32,517 bases of DNA from an uncultured Veillonellaceae bacterium (GCA_902773295.1 CACYDT010000084.1:1-32517); one strand, 5' to 3'; positions 9,537 through 18,667 are shown, counted from the first letter of the stretch. The notes: a model not told the origin generated them from the letters alone. Translations and numbers: made by a program.

Positions 9537-10564
9537 GACTGTTCCTCCGGGCGGTTGCTGACCTCGATGAACTTGTCGAGGGTTTTCGCTGCCTTGCCGG
9601 AATCGATGAGTTCTGCCGCAAGGGCAATGCCGTCCTTCATGTTTCCGGCCTTGCCTGCGATGTAGAGGGAGGCGCCTGCGTTCAGGAGGGTGGCATTTCT
9701 CTTGTGTCCCTGCTCTCCCCGCAGGATGGCGCGGGTGATGGCCGCATTTTCCTGCGGGGTGCCGCCTTTGAGGTCCTCTTTTTGGCAGCGTTCCATTCCG
9801 AAATCCTCCGGTGCGATGTCGTAGGACTTGAACCATCCGTCGCGGATTTCGCAGACCGTGGTGGGGGAGGAGAGGGAAATCTCGTCCAGCTTGTCCTGTC
9901 CGTAGACCACCATGCCGCGCCGGATGCCAAGGCTCACGAGAACTTGGGCGAGAGGGGTCACGAGGTAGTCGTCATAGACGCCGAGGAGCTGCATGGAGGG
10001 AGTGCCGGGGTTGGTGAGGGGACCAAGGATGTTGAACACGGTGCGGAACCCCAGTTCCTTGCGGATGGCTCCCACATATTTCATGGAAGCATGGTATTTC
10101 TGGGCGAAGAAGAAGCACATGCCGACTTCCTGCAGAAGCTCGCGGCAGCGGTCCGGGCTTTGCTGGATATTGACGCCCAGCGCCTCAAGGCAGTCCGCCG
10201 TCCCGCATTTCGAGGAGGCGGCGCGGTTGCCGTGCTTGGCGACCTTCACGCCTCCCGCAGCCGCCACCAGGGCGGCTGTGGTGGAGATGTTGAAGCTGTG
10301 GGCGTTGTCCCCGCCCGTGCCGACAATCTCGAAGAGCTCCATCCCCGTCTCCACTTTCGTGGCATGGGCGCGCATGGCTGCCGCGCAGCCTGCAATCTCG
10401 TCGATGGTCTCCGCCCGTGCGCTCTTGGTGGAGAGCGCGGCGAGGAAGGCGGCGTTCTGGGTGGGCGACGTCTTGCCGCTCATGATCTCGTTCATTACGG
10501 TATAGGCTTCGTCATAGCTCAGGTCTTCCTTGCTGACGATTTTTACGATGGCTTGTTCAATCAT
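9533..10564 (-). CDS. trpD: Anthranilate phosphoribosyltransferase
   Basis: A 343-residue enzyme that transfers phosphoribose from PRPP to anthranilate. The PRPP-binding GTGGD loop, [14 protein letters not shown] and [12 protein letters not shown] motifs are present, as are NILGPLTNP and the DE metal pair in [10 protein letters not shown]. The start ATG at 10564 has AAAGGAGAG upstream. A 46-base gap separates it from trpG. It is a separate protein, not a TrpGD fusion. Confidence 0.95.
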   Translation of the reverse strand: MIEQAIVKIVSKEDLSYDEAYTVMNEIMSGKTSPTQNAAFLAALSTKSARAETIDEIAGCAAAMRAHATKVETGMELFEIVGTGGDNAHSFNISTTAALVAAAGGVKVAKHGNRAASSKCGTADCLEALGVNIQQSPDRCRELLQEVGMCFFFAQKYHASMKYVGAIRKELGFRTVFNILGPLTNPGTPSMQLLGVYDDYLVTPLAQVLVSLGIRRGMVVYGQDKLDEISLSSPTTVCEIRDGWFKSYDIAPEDFGMERCQKEDLKGGTPQENAAITRAILRGEQGHKRNATLLNAGASLYIAGKAGNMKDGIALAAELIDSGKAAKTLDKFIEVSNRPEEQS

Positions 10565-10610
10565 GGGAATCTCTCCTTTGGGATATGGATGTGTACATGG
10601 TGCGCCGGAA

Positions 10611-11177
10611 TCAGTATTTCAGGAAATTTTGCAGCATGGTCTTTCCATCCGGTGTCATGATGGATTCCGGATGGAACTGCACGCCGTAGATGGGGTGCTC
10701 CTTGTGTTGCACGGCCATGATTTCACCGTCCTCCGTCCGCGCCGTAACGGCGAGGCAGGCGGGAACGGTTGCGGCCTCGGCCGCCAGGGAATGGTAGCGG
10801 GCAACGGGAGCAATTTCCGGGCAGTTCTTGAACAGCGGGCTGTCCGTATCGAAGCGTGTTTCGGACTGCTTGCCATGCATGAGTTCCTTGGCGTAGGTGA
10901 TGGTCGCGCCGAATGCCGCACAGATTGCCTGATGGCCGAGACAGACGCCGAGGATGGGGATGTCCTGCCCCAAGGCCGTCACGATGTCCATGATGTTGCC
11001 TGCGTTTTCCGGCCTTCCGGGTCCCGGCGACAGGATGATGTGGTCGGGGTTCAGCTCGCGGATTTCTCCCGCTGTCATTTCATCGTTCCGGATGACACGG
11101 ATGTCGGGGTTGAGCACGCCTACCAGCTGGTAGAGGTTGTAGGAAAAGCTGTCGTAGTTATCGACGAGCAGGGTCAT
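10611..11177 (-). CDS. trpG: Anthranilate synthase glutamine amidotransferase subunit
   Basis: A 188-residue class I glutamine amidotransferase that supplies ammonia to the TrpE (and possibly PabB) chorismate-using subunit. The oxyanion motif [11 protein letters not shown], nucleophile Cys in GVCLGHQ and the His/Glu pair in VQFHPES are intact. The ATG at 11177 has AGGAGGT seven bases upstream. It is the first gene of the operon, directly after the T-box leader. No trpE is present anywhere in the window, which is unusual because trpE normally precedes trpG. It may also serve p-aminobenzoate synthesis (PabA role). Confidence 0.93.
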   Translation of the reverse strand: MTLLVDNYDSFSYNLYQLVGVLNPDIRVIRNDEMTAGEIRELNPDHIILSPGPGRPENAGNIMDIVTALGQDIPILGVCLGHQAICAAFGATITYAKELMHGKQSETRFDTDSPLFKNCPEIAPVARYHSLAAEAATVPACLAVTARTEDGEIMAVQHKEHPIYGVQFHPESIMTPDGKTMLQNFLKY

Positions 11178-11578
11178 GGCATATTACCTCCTCTTGAGCG
11201 GATCTGCCAAGGGGATTTTTGCAAACAAAAACGTCCTCGACAGAATGAAACATTCCATCAAGGACGAATATCGTGCAAGTATGCATCTATCCGCGGTGCC
11301 ACCTTGGATTCACGGCCTGGCCGTGCGCTTGGCGGGATACCATCATATCCCCGGCAACTGACGTATGCCCACACGTCGCAGAATACTCTGTGGATATCCA
11401 CATTTGACTGCGCCCTCAGCGGTCCATTTACAGCTATGCTGTATAAGCGGCTTTCGGATACCGGCGTATCCGGAAATGCTTATGACAATTTGTTTCCCGC
11501 CCGACTCTCAGCATCGCAGGCTCTCTGTGGGGGCATCATTGCCGTTATCTCCGCGTCAACGGTTTGTTCTATGAAACT
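11178..11578 (-). promoter_or_regulatory. Tryptophan T-box riboswitch leader
   Basis: The ~400-base gap between thiC and trpG is a T-box leader read on the minus strand. The diagnostic T-box motif AAGGTGGCACCGCGG lies at 11291-11305, and a complementary GTCCTT just downstream can close the antiterminator. A candidate specifier TGG (Trp codon) lies at 11424-11426 in the context AATGGACC, on the 3' side of the long Stem I hairpin. An intrinsic terminator (11224-11266) precedes the trpG ribosome site. Known mechanism: uncharged tRNA-Trp stabilises the antiterminator and allows transcription of trp genes. The specifier assignment is by eye and fits the downstream genes. Confidence 0.9.
11224..11266 (-). 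terminator. T-box-controlled intrinsic terminator
   Basis: A hairpin with arms CGTCCTTGATGGAATG and CATTCTGTCGAGGACG (a few mismatches) is followed on the minus strand by a T-run. Its 5' arm contains the GTCCTT needed to pair with the T-box, so hairpin and antiterminator are mutually exclusive. Confidence 0.85.
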
Positions 11579-11584
11579 GAAACT

Positions 11585-11613
11585 AATTTACCATGAAGCT
11601 GTAAACTTGTCAA
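11585..11613 (-). promoter_or_regulatory. Predicted promoter of the trp operon leader
   Basis: Minus-strand TTGACA (11608-11613, perfect -35) is followed after 17 bases by TAAATT (11585-11590). It starts only about 22 bases beyond the thiC stop codon, with no thiC terminator between, so thiC transcripts would also run into the T-box. Confidence 0.7.
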
Positions 11614-11635
11614 GCAGGAGAGAAGATTTTTTCCT

Positions 11636-12955
11636 TTACAAGATATCGATATACTCCCCGCTCAGGGCTTTGTTCATGCTGCGCACGGCGCAGAATTTGC
11701 CGCACATGCTGCAGGTGTCGCTATGGTCGTCTTCCGGCATGCGGCTTTTGCGGATGGCCTTTGCCGTTTCCGGGTCGAGGGCGGCGGCGTACTGGGCATC
11801 CCAGTCCAGCTTTCTCCTGGCCTCTGCCATGCGGTCATCCTGCTCCCTGGCTCCCGGGAGGCCCTTGGCGATATCGGCGGCATGCGCGGCGATCTTGGAA
11901 GCGATGATTCCCTGCCGCACATCGTCCACATTGGGCAATGCCAGATGCTCTGCCGGTGTCACATAGCAGAGGAAAGCCGCTCCGTTCATGGCGGCAACCG
12001 CTCCGCCGATGGCGGCCGTGATGTGGTCATAGCCCGGCGCAATGTCCGTCACGAGAGGGCCAAGAACATAAAAGGGGGCGCCCATGCAGATGCTTTGCTG
12101 TACTTTCATGTTGGCGGCCACCTGGTCGAGGGGGACATGCCCCGGGCCTTCCACCATGACCTGCACATTGTGCGCCCAGGCGCGCTTGGTAAGCTCTCCC
12201 AGGCGGACGAGCTCCTCCATCTGGCAGACATCCGTGGCATCGGCAAGGCAGCCGGGGCGGCAGGCGTCGCCCAATGACACGGTCACATCATGTTCTTCGC
12301 AAATATCCAGGATTTCATCGAAATGTTCATAGAAGGGATTTTCCTCTCCCGTCATGCTCATCCAGGCAAATACAAGGCTGCCGCCGCGGCTGACAATGTT
12401 CATCTTCCGCTTGTGCTCCTTGATCTGCCGGATGGTTTTGCGGGTGATGCCGCAGTGGAGGGTGACGAAATCCACGCCGTCCTCGGCGTGGAGGCGCACC
12501 ACGTCCACAAAGTCCTTGGCGGTCAGCGTGGCCAGATCCCTTTGGTAATGGATGACGCTGTCATATACGGGAACCGTCCCGATCATGGCAGGGCATTCGT
12601 GGGTCAGTTTCCGGCGGAAGGGCTGCGTGTCCCCGTGGCTGGAAAGGTCCATGATGGCCTCTGCCCCAAGCCGGACGGCGCTCATGACCTTTTCCATTTC
12701 CATGTCATAGTCCCTGCAGTCACGGGATACGCCGAGGTTGACGTTGATCTTCGTGCGCAGCATGCTGCCGACGCCTTCCGGCTCAAGGCAGGTATGCGAC
12801 TTGTTGGCGCATATGACGGCTCTTCCTTCCGCCACCAGCTGCCTGAGAGCATCTTCGGGCATGCGCTCTTTTTTCGCTACGATTTTCATTTCCGGGGTGA
12901 TGATGCCCTTGCGGGCAGCGTCCATCTGTGTGGTGTAAGTTTTTTCTTTTTCCAT
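11636..12955 (-). CDS. thiC: Phosphomethylpyrimidine synthase ThiC
   Basis: A 439-residue radical-SAM enzyme that rearranges aminoimidazole ribotide into the thiamine pyrimidine HMP-P. The C-terminal CSMCGKFC supplies the CxxCxxxxC cluster site. Conserved segments [27 protein letters not shown] and [11 protein letters not shown] are present. It lacks the long N-terminal domain of enteric ThiC (over 600 residues), as usual for clostridia and Negativicutes. The ATG at 12955 has AGGAGA upstream. Other thiamine genes are absent nearby; control is by the TPP riboswitch just upstream. Confidence 0.95.
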   Translation of the reverse strand: MEKEKTYTTQMDAARKGIITPEMKIVAKKERMPEDALRQLVAEGRAVICANKSHTCLEPEGVGSMLRTKINVNLGVSRDCRDYDMEMEKVMSAVRLGAEAIMDLSSHGDTQPFRRKLTHECPAMIGTVPVYDSVIHYQRDLATLTAKDFVDVVRLHAEDGVDFVTLHCGITRKTIRQIKEHKRKMNIVSRGGSLVFAWMSMTGEENPFYEHFDEILDICEEHDVTVSLGDACRPGCLADATDVCQMEELVRLGELTKRAWAHNVQVMVEGPGHVPLDQVAANMKVQQSICMGAPFYVLGPLVTDIAPGYDHITAAIGGAVAAMNGAAFLCYVTPAEHLALPNVDDVRQGIIASKIAAHAADIAKGLPGAREQDDRMAEARRKLDWDAQYAAALDPETAKAIRKSRMPEDDHSDTCSMCGKFCAVRSMNKALSGEYIDIL

Positions 12956-13025
12956 GGCTCTGTCTCCTGATCTCCTTGATGCATTGCTTCCGTTGGTGCA
13001 TGGCTCCCATTCCCGGTTCTGACGT

Positions 13026-13071
13026 TAGAAAAGCTGCAACGGAGTTCCGTGCAGGAACTTGGTTGCAGCTT
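13026..13071 (-). terminator. TPP-riboswitch expression-platform terminator
   Basis: Perfect arms AAGCTGCAAC and GTTGCAGCTT flank an inner hairpin (GTTCC/GGAAC), followed on the minus strand by TTTTCT. It lies between the TPP aptamer and the thiC start, so it is the likely off-switch when TPP is bound. Confidence 0.8.
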
Positions 13072-13074
13072 GCA

Positions 13075-13155
13075 TCTTCCTACGTTGGCATTATCCAAAT
13101 CAGGTCAAAGGTCGAAACGCAAAGTTTCCTCTCAGCCCGTCTGCGAGCTCCCTTG
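13075..13155 (-). promoter_or_regulatory. TPP riboswitch (THI element)
   Basis: On the minus strand GGGCTGAGAGG is followed by ACCTTTGACCTGATTTGG and ATAATGCCAACGTAGGAAG, the conserved core of the thiamine pyrophosphate aptamer (CUGAGA and CCUGAU..GGAUAAUGCC..CGUAGGGA). It is followed by a terminator and then thiC. The known response is shut-off by thiamine pyrophosphate. Confidence 0.93.
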
Positions 13156-13204
13156 GGTATGCAGTTGTCCGTGAAGCAATCGCACAGTTTCTTGTACGAG
13201 AAAT

Positions 13205-13233
13205 ATTATACCATATGCGTGTCCGGACTTCAA
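13205..13233 (-). promoter_or_regulatory. Predicted promoter of the thiC leader
   Basis: Perfect TATAAT (13205-13210, minus strand) with TTGAAG 17 bases upstream (13228-13233). The -35 touches the stop codon of the diguanylate cyclase gene. Transcription would start about 50 bases before the TPP aptamer. Confidence 0.7.
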
Positions 13234-15636
13234 TTATGTTTCCTGTTGTTTTGCCCAGGTTTCCTTCCATTTCGTTTTCGCCTTGATGTCGGCTTTGTTC
13301 TGGTACATGGCGGTGTCAGCCTGCTGGAACAGATCCGCGTAGGATTGTCCTTCCCGGTGGACGGCCATTCCCCTGGCGACGGATACGGTGATTTCATGGC
13401 CTTCGAATTGGAGGGGGGTATGGGCGATGGCTTCGTCGAACTTTACCAGAAGTTTCTCGCGGTTTTCATAGTCGCTGCCTTCCAGGATGACGATGAACTC
13501 GTCGCCGCCGACACGGAAAGCAGGGCTGTGGGCGAAGACAGCGCTGATGCGCGAGGCTATGCGGCAGATGAGCTCGTTGCCGGCCTCATGCCCATAGCGG
13601 TCGTTGGTCTGCTTCAGGAAATTGGCGTCGAAGATGACCAGGGCGTATGGGGTGTATTCTTTCTGGCTGCGCTGCTTGAGTCTTTCCACGCTTCTTCTGT
13701 AAGCTGCCGTGTTCCTCAGGCCGGTCAGTCCGTCATGATGGATGTAGGCATCCAGCTTTGCCGCCATCTCGTTGATGCCGCTGGCCAAGGCACCGAGCTC
13801 GTTGCGGGATTTGTAGGAGACGGTCACGTTCAGGTTGCCGGCGGCCATTTTCTTCACGACCTCCATCAGCGCCATCAGGGGGCGAATGCCGCGGAGAGCC
13901 AGGTAGATGCTGAGAGAGGAAAGAACCATGACCAGGATCAGCATGCAAAAGACCAGATGGATGAGCATGGCATTGCGATCTTTGTAAATCTCGTAGGCCG
14001 GGACGGCGATGCCCAGCCAGATGCCGCTGCTGAGATAGGTTTCGCGGGTGTAGATGTCCGGATCCTCCGGAATCAGGGATCCGATACGGTAGTCCTTGTG
14101 GTAGAGCACATGCCCGTTGCGGTCGGTGAGATAGGCGAAGCCATGCTCATAGACGGACATGCGGCGGATTTCATGGATCAGGTACTCGAAATCCACATCC
14201 ATGCCGATGATGCCAAGGGGCTTTCCCTCTGCATAGAGCGGCATGGAATAGGACATGACACGGGCGTTGGTGTTGACATCCACGTATGGCGCCGTCCAAG
14301 TGGGGTTGTGGCGGCGCAGGGGGAGGTAGTACCATCCAAGGTCTTTCTCGGCATATTGGCTGATGTCTGTGGCATACCGGCTGTGGAAGGGCGTTTGGGT
14401 CCCCTCCCAGTGCCCTGCAGGGCGCACACAGTAGAATCCGGCTTTCGGACCTGCCAGCTCCACGACGCAGCGCAGGTAGTAGCTGATGCAGCCATCTGTG
14501 TGGTAGGCGATGGGATAGAGAAGCTCCTCCATTTCCCGGAGGTATTCTTCCTGGTATTCCGGAGAGGAGGCGAAGAGGTCGTAGCTCTTCAGCTTCCGGA
14601 TGGCCAGGTCCCGCATGCTCTGGGCAGAAGTGCGGATGCCGTCAAGCGCCCCGGACAGGCGCCCCCGGCTCATGGCGCTCACGGTGTCCATGGTTTCGGC
14701 GATGCGGTCTTCCGTGAGGCGGTTCATGGAGACATAGCAGATGCCCCCCAATGCAAAGGCCGCCAGCAAGACCGTGAGAAGTTCCAGCTGGATGATATTA
14801 TTGGTGATGGAGTGACGGAACTTGATCAGGATGCAGGCAAGGATCGTCATGGAGAAGTTCATGGCCGTGAGGATTTCCATGTTGAACATCTGCCAGACAT
14901 CCAGCCGGTTCAGCCCGTAGATGGCGCCGGAGAGATCCAGCAGCAGGAAAAGACCCAGCAGGAAGGGGTAGAAGATGAGCAGCAAGAGCGGATGTTCTTC
15001 GGAGTTTGCACTTTCTTTCCTTGTGCATCCCGAGCCGGGCATGAAGAAGGGAAACCCCTTGCTGACAAGGAAAAAGAAGAGAGGAAGGCCGAAGAACAGG
15101 GTCAGGTTGAGATCCGTGGTGGTGCGGAAGAAAAGATAGTCAAAAAATTCCGTGGAGGAGGATTTCCCTGCCAGAAGTATCTGGACGGCGGTGGTCTTTG
15201 ATGTGGTCAGCGCAATGATGGCCGTTTTGGCCATAGTCACAAGGAAGATGATGCCGATGAAGTTCATCAGGGTTCTTGGGCGCAGGGCGAAGGATGCCGA
15301 GGGAATCCTGTGCCAGAGGAAGAAGGGAAGATAGGCGGAGAGCATGGCGCAAAGAAAATCCCTGCCCAGGAGAGGGAGCGTCTTGAGGGCACGTTCCGGC
15401 GACGTGCCGAAAAAAAGCGTCGAAACGGCATCGATAAGCTCCTCGCCATGGAGCAGGAGTTCGCCCATGCCAACGCCAAGGGCGGCAATCGGGCCGTACA
15501 TGAGACCCAGAATCGGCGGGAGGAAGGCGCAGAGAGGAATCCTGTTGGTGGGCAGTACCAGGAGACTGTTGGCAAGCAGGGTGACAAGCCAGTAAAGCAA
15601 CAGGGCTGCGCTTATGTGAAGAATATTCTGCCGCAA
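13234..15636 (-). CDS. Membrane diguanylate cyclase with predicted periplasmic Cache-type sensor (GGDEF)
   Basis: An 800-residue protein. Residues 1-200 hold about five membrane segments (with YGPIAALGVGMGELL, loosely like membrane ligand-binding S-components). Residues ~215-300 hold more membrane segments, ~305-555 look like a periplasmic Cache-type region, ~557-582 a last membrane helix, ~583-635 a HAMP-like linker and ~636-790 a GGDEF domain. The active site is GGDEF at 710-714 with DANFLKQTND at 670, so c-di-GMP synthesis is likely. I see no RxxD inhibitory site just before it. The start is TTG at 15636 with AAGGAGG eight bases upstream. It lies 36 bases after a TRAP-type binding protein, probably in one operon. 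The ligand is unknown. Confidence 0.88.
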   Translation of the reverse strand: MRQNILHISAALLLYWLVTLLANSLLVLPTNRIPLCAFLPPILGLMYGPIAALGVGMGELLLHGEELIDAVSTLFFGTSPERALKTLPLLGRDFLCAMLSAYLPFFLWHRIPSASFALRPRTLMNFIGIIFLVTMAKTAIIALTTSKTTAVQILLAGKSSSTEFFDYLFFRTTTDLNLTLFFGLPLFFFLVSKGFPFFMPGSGCTRKESANSEEHPLLLLIFYPFLLGLFLLLDLSGAIYGLNRLDVWQMFNMEILTAMNFSMTILACILIKFRHSITNNIIQLELLTVLLAAFALGGICYVSMNRLTEDRIAETMDTVSAMSRGRLSGALDGIRTSAQSMRDLAIRKLKSYDLFASSPEYQEEYLREMEELLYPIAYHTDGCISYYLRCVVELAGPKAGFYCVRPAGHWEGTQTPFHSRYATDISQYAEKDLGWYYLPLRRHNPTWTAPYVDVNTNARVMSYSMPLYAEGKPLGIIGMDVDFEYLIHEIRRMSVYEHGFAYLTDRNGHVLYHKDYRIGSLIPEDPDIYTRETYLSSGIWLGIAVPAYEIYKDRNAMLIHLVFCMLILVMVLSSLSIYLALRGIRPLMALMEVVKKMAAGNLNVTVSYKSRNELGALASGINEMAAKLDAYIHHDGLTGLRNTAAYRRSVERLKQRSQKEYTPYALVIFDANFLKQTNDRYGHEAGNELICRIASRISAVFAHSPAFRVGGDEFIVILEGSDYENREKLLVKFDEAIAHTPLQFEGHEITVSVARGMAVHREGQSYADLFQQADTAMYQNKADIKAKTKWKETWAKQQET

Positions 15637-15672
15637 TCGGATCGCCTCCTTGTAAATGATTTTCAGAATCTG

Positions 15673-16695
15673 TTATGGAATCTGGAATGCGGTACAGGCT
15701 TCTTCCCCGTAGGTTTCCTTCAGGCGCTGGACAAGCGGGCGGGTTTTCTCCCGGAAGGGTGCCAGCTGCTCCTCCGTCAGTTCTGTGATTTCCATGCCCG
15801 TGTTGCGGAACTCCTCCCTGATGTGCGTCTCGTCCTGTTCCATGCGGTCCCTGCCCCACTCACATGCCTCTCGCATCTTGTTGCGCAGGAGCTCCTGGGT
15901 CTTTGGCTCCAGATGATTGAACAGTTCGTCGTTGGCCAGGAAGATAAAGTTCTCGTAGCAGTAGTTCCATACGGTCATGTATTTCTGGATGTCCTGCAGG
16001 CGGGCAGAATTGGTGGTGAGAAAGCCGTTGTCCTGGCCGTCTACGACTCCTTGGGAGATGGCGATGGGCAGCTCGCTCCAGCTCAGGTACACGGGAATGC
16101 CGCCTACGGCCCGGATGAATTCCTCATGAACGCCGCCGCCCGGGACGCGGACTCTCAGTTCCGCCATGTCCTCCAGCGTACGGATGGGGCGTTTGTTGTT
16201 GGTCAGCTGGCGCAGGCCGTTATGGGTGGAGCCAAGATAGACGAGCCCCTGGTTTGCAAGGAGTTTCGCGTAATATGCCCCTCCGGTGCTGTCGATGACG
16301 CGCCTGGCTTCCTGGTAGCTGCTGTAGGACCAGGGAATGGATGCCACGGCCAGCCGCTCGTCCAGGAGGGAAAGGGTACCTGCCCCATAGCCTCCCAAGT
16401 CCACGCTGCCGTCCGCCAGCATCTCGATGCCCTTGCGGGTATCGCCGCCGGTCAGCTGCTCGTTGGGGAACAGGACAATCTGGATATTGCCGCCGCTTTC
16501 CTCTTCCACCATTTGGATGAATTTCATGGAAACCAGGCCATCCATGGTTTTGCCGCCGTTGCAGGTCATGACCAGGCGGATCTTCTCGTAGCCGTTCTCT
16601 GCCTGCTTCGCAGTATGGGAGGGACCGGCACAGCCGTAGCCGAGGAGGACGAGGGCAAGCAGGAATGCTATCCATTGCAGGGGGCGTACTGGCAT
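15673..16695 (-). CDS. TRAP-type (DctP-like) solute-binding lipoprotein, orphan
   Basis: A 340-residue periplasmic binding protein. It opens with a hydrophobic signal and a Cys near residue 22 (LLGYGCAG), a slightly loose lipobox. The DctP pattern is visible: KFIQMVEEESGGNIQIVLFPNEQL, ADGSVDLGG, the substrate-carboxylate Arg region LRVRVPGG, and ISQGVVDGQDNG. DctP proteins normally feed organic acids to DctQM permeases, but no permease gene is present here. The frame is open to 16848, but the ATG at 16695 with AAAGGA upstream precedes the signal sequence and is preferred. It sits directly upstream of the diguanylate cyclase, so I infer a sensing role. The ligand cannot be read. Confidence 0.85.
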   Translation of the reverse strand: MPVRPLQWIAFLLALVLLGYGCAGPSHTAKQAENGYEKIRLVMTCNGGKTMDGLVSMKFIQMVEEESGGNIQIVLFPNEQLTGGDTRKGIEMLADGSVDLGGYGAGTLSLLDERLAVASIPWSYSSYQEARRVIDSTGGAYYAKLLANQGLVYLGSTHNGLRQLTNNKRPIRTLEDMAELRVRVPGGGVHEEFIRAVGGIPVYLSWSELPIAISQGVVDGQDNGFLTTNSARLQDIQKYMTVWNYCYENFIFLANDELFNHLEPKTQELLRNKMREACEWGRDRMEQDETHIREEFRNTGMEITELTEEQLAPFREKTRPLVQRLKETYGEEACTAFQIP

Positions 16696-16733
16696 GGGAT
16701 CACATCCTTTCCGTTCAAATTTCCAACAGTCTA

Positions 16734-16763
16734 AATCATTCGACATGGAATGATTCGACATGG
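16734..16763. repeat. 15-bp tandem repeat, two copies
   Basis: Two adjacent copies of AATSATTCGACATGG (S is C in the first, G in the second; 14/15 identical) lie about 40-70 bases upstream of the binding-protein start. They could be an operator, or a chance duplication. Confidence 0.7.
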
Positions 16764-16802
16764 GGCAGCAGAAATCCTTCTGCAAAGATGGAGGAAGGGT
16801 GC

Positions 16803-16840
16803 AAACGCCAATGGGATAACGAAATCTTCCCATTGGCGTT
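16803..16840 (-). terminator. Probable terminator of the SH3-protein gene
   Basis: Perfect 13-base inverted arms AACGCCAATGGGA and TCCCATTGGCGTT around an 11-base loop, followed on the minus strand by only TTT. It begins about 20 bases after the SH3-gene stop codon. The T-run is short, so some readthrough into the binding-protein gene is possible. Confidence 0.6.
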
Positions 16841-16860
16841 ATAGGCATTGGCCGTGAGTG

Positions 16861-17367
16861 TCAGTCCAGATAGCTGCTGAGGACATACCCGAGAGTGCCC
16901 CTGTAGTTGACATACCAAAAATCATCGGTCGCGGGCTTGACAAAGATGACGTATGCGCCCAGAGGAACCCGGGCCAGGGTGTCGCTGTCTGCGGACGGGG
17001 CGGAGCGGAGGCTGATCCATTCATCGCATTGCGTGACCTTGTAGATGGTGGCACGGGAAGAAAGATACGTCCGCAAGGCATAGCCGTCGATCCCGTGATA
17101 GCTCACATGGGCGAATTCCGGATGGTCGCAGTCATCGATGTAATGGACCAGCTGCCCCAGTGGGATGCGTGCCAGGACTTCCCCGTCCATCACGGTCGGC
17201 ATGGAACGCAAGCTGATCCATTCGTCGCAACCCACCACATGCAGGTTGCCTTCCTGGTTCACGATGGTTTCCATGGCGCTTGCGGATGGGGATGCAAGCA
17301 ATGCTGCGGCGGCAAGAACCAGGGCAGATTTTTTCAGGGCAGTTTTGATGGTATGATGGATATGCAT
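16861..17367 (-). CDS. Secreted protein with two bacterial SH3 repeats
   Basis: A 168-residue protein with a clear signal peptide (positively charged start, then ALVLAAAALLASPSASA, cleavage near residue 31). The rest is two tandem SH3-like repeats: CDEWISLRSMPT to GYALRTYL, and CDEWISLRSAPS to GYVLSSYLD. Each has one Cys just before the first Trp, so a disulfide is possible. Such SH3_3 domains usually bind cell-wall peptides, but no catalytic domain is attached here. The frame extends to 17463, but the ATG at 17367 has AAAGGAG upstream and leads directly into the signal. The function is unknown beyond a likely envelope role. Confidence 0.8.
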   Translation of the reverse strand: MHIHHTIKTALKKSALVLAAAALLASPSASAMETIVNQEGNLHVVGCDEWISLRSMPTVMDGEVLARIPLGQLVHYIDDCDHPEFAHVSYHGIDGYALRTYLSSRATIYKVTQCDEWISLRSAPSADSDTLARVPLGAYVIFVKPATDDFWYVNYRGTLGYVLSSYLD

Positions 17368-17455
17368 GGTCAAATTCTCCTTTCGTTGGACGGGAACAGA
17401 TGGAATGGAAAGCGCTTCCTGATACTCTATTCGATAGGGCATGCGGTTTTCCCTG

Positions 17456-18667
17456 CTATTCACTCAGCAGCCATTTCAGCACATGGTATTTGCGGATGCC
17501 GTTGTAGTCTTCCGTTGCGCCGACCTCATCCAGCGTCAGCAGGATTTTGGGGTAGTTGTCCTTGATCCGCTGCAAGGGACGTAATTCCCGTTCCATTACA
17601 TCCGGCTGGAGGGTGGATTCCGATACCTGGTAATAGGAAAGCCCCCGGGCATCTTTCGCTACGAAGTCCACTTCGCCGCCCGGCATGGAGCCCACATATA
17701 CCTCATAGCCCCGGCGCAAAAGCTCCAGATAAACGGTATTTTCCAGGATATGCCCCGTGTCTTGCATGCGTCCGCTGACCTTCAAACGTCGAAGAGCCGC
17801 ATCGGCCACGTAATACTTCGGGTTGATTTTCAAGAGTTCTTTGCCGCGAATGTCAAAACGCTCCGCCTGATGGATGAGAAGGCTGTCCTGCAAGCCTTTC
17901 AGGTAGCGTTCGACGGTCTTGCTGTCTATTTTTCGCCCGGCACTGGTCATGGAATCCGCAATCTTGCGGATGGATAGAAGGCTGCCCACATTGGCAAAAA
18001 GGTATTTGACGATACTCTCCAGCATTTTTACATCCGCTATGCGCAACCGCCCCACCACATCTTTCAGGATTACCGTATGATAGATGCCGGACAGGTATTC
18101 GTGAATGTCCTGCTGCTTTCCTGCCAGTTGCAGGGTATAGGGGAACGAGCTGTCTGAAATGTAGCGCTCATAGATTTCTTGCAGGGTATGGTTGGAGGCC
18201 AGGCCGCAGGCATCATGGTATTCCTTGAAGGACAGGGGCAGCATCTTCAGTTCTACATAGCGGCCCGAGAGCAGGGTGGCCAGCTCCCCGGACATGAGGT
18301 AGGCGTTGGAGCCGGTGATATACACATCGGCGTTTTCCTTGATGAAGAGGCTGTCCACCGCTTTCTCGAATTCCGGCACATGCTGGATTTCATCCAGGAA
18401 AATATAGTTCATCCCTTCCGGTTGCATGCGGGCTGTAATGTACTTGTAAAGCGCGTGGTATTCCTGCAGCTCCTCAAAGGCCAGATCCTCGAAGTTGATG
18501 CTGATGATATGCTCCGGCGGGATGCCCCGGCTCAGGAGGTATTGGCGAAAGAGTCCGAACAGCGTGGACTTGCCGCAGCGCCGGATGCCGGAAACCACTT
18601 TTATGATGTTCCTGTTCTGATGGCGTTTCAAAAAATCCAGATAGGATGTTCGAGGAATCCATTGCAT
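17456..18667 (-). CDS. AAA ATPase with DUF4143 C-terminal domain
   Basis: A ~403-residue protein. The Walker A motif is GIRRCGKST, Walker B is YIFLDEIQH, and ITGSNAYLMSGELATLLSGR is the sensor region of the AAA_14 family. The C-terminal DUF4143 half contains EVDFVAKD, which resembles a nuclease-like motif. Members are widespread, often variable between strains, and of uncertain function. An ATG at 18679 is in frame, but the AAAGGA site abuts it; the ATG at 18667 has an eleven-base spacing and is preferred slightly. It has its own promoter (18776-18784) and points away from yqhQ. Confidence 0.85.
   Translation of the reverse strand: MQWIPRTSYLDFLKRHQNRNIIKVVSGIRRCGKSTLFGLFRQYLLSRGIPPEHIISINFEDLAFEELQEYHALYKYITARMQPEGMNYIFLDEIQHVPEFEKAVDSLFIKENADVYITGSNAYLMSGELATLLSGRYVELKMLPLSFKEYHDACGLASNHTLQEIYERYISDSSFPYTLQLAGKQQDIHEYLSGIYHTVILKDVVGRLRIADVKMLESIVKYLFANVGSLLSIRKIADSMTSAGRKIDSKTVERYLKGLQDSLLIHQAERFDIRGKELLKINPKYYVADAALRRLKVSGRMQDTGHILENTVYLELLRRGYEVYVGSMPGGEVDFVAKDARGLSYYQVSESTLQPDVMERELRPLQRIKDNYPKILLTLDEVGATEDYNGIRKYHVLKWLLSE

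Noticed and set aside
12928..15201. A 757-codon open frame on the plus strand opposite the diguanylate cyclase
   Set aside because: It is antisense to a gene with clear GGDEF motifs, also covers the TPP riboswitch, and has no recognisable domain or ribosome site.
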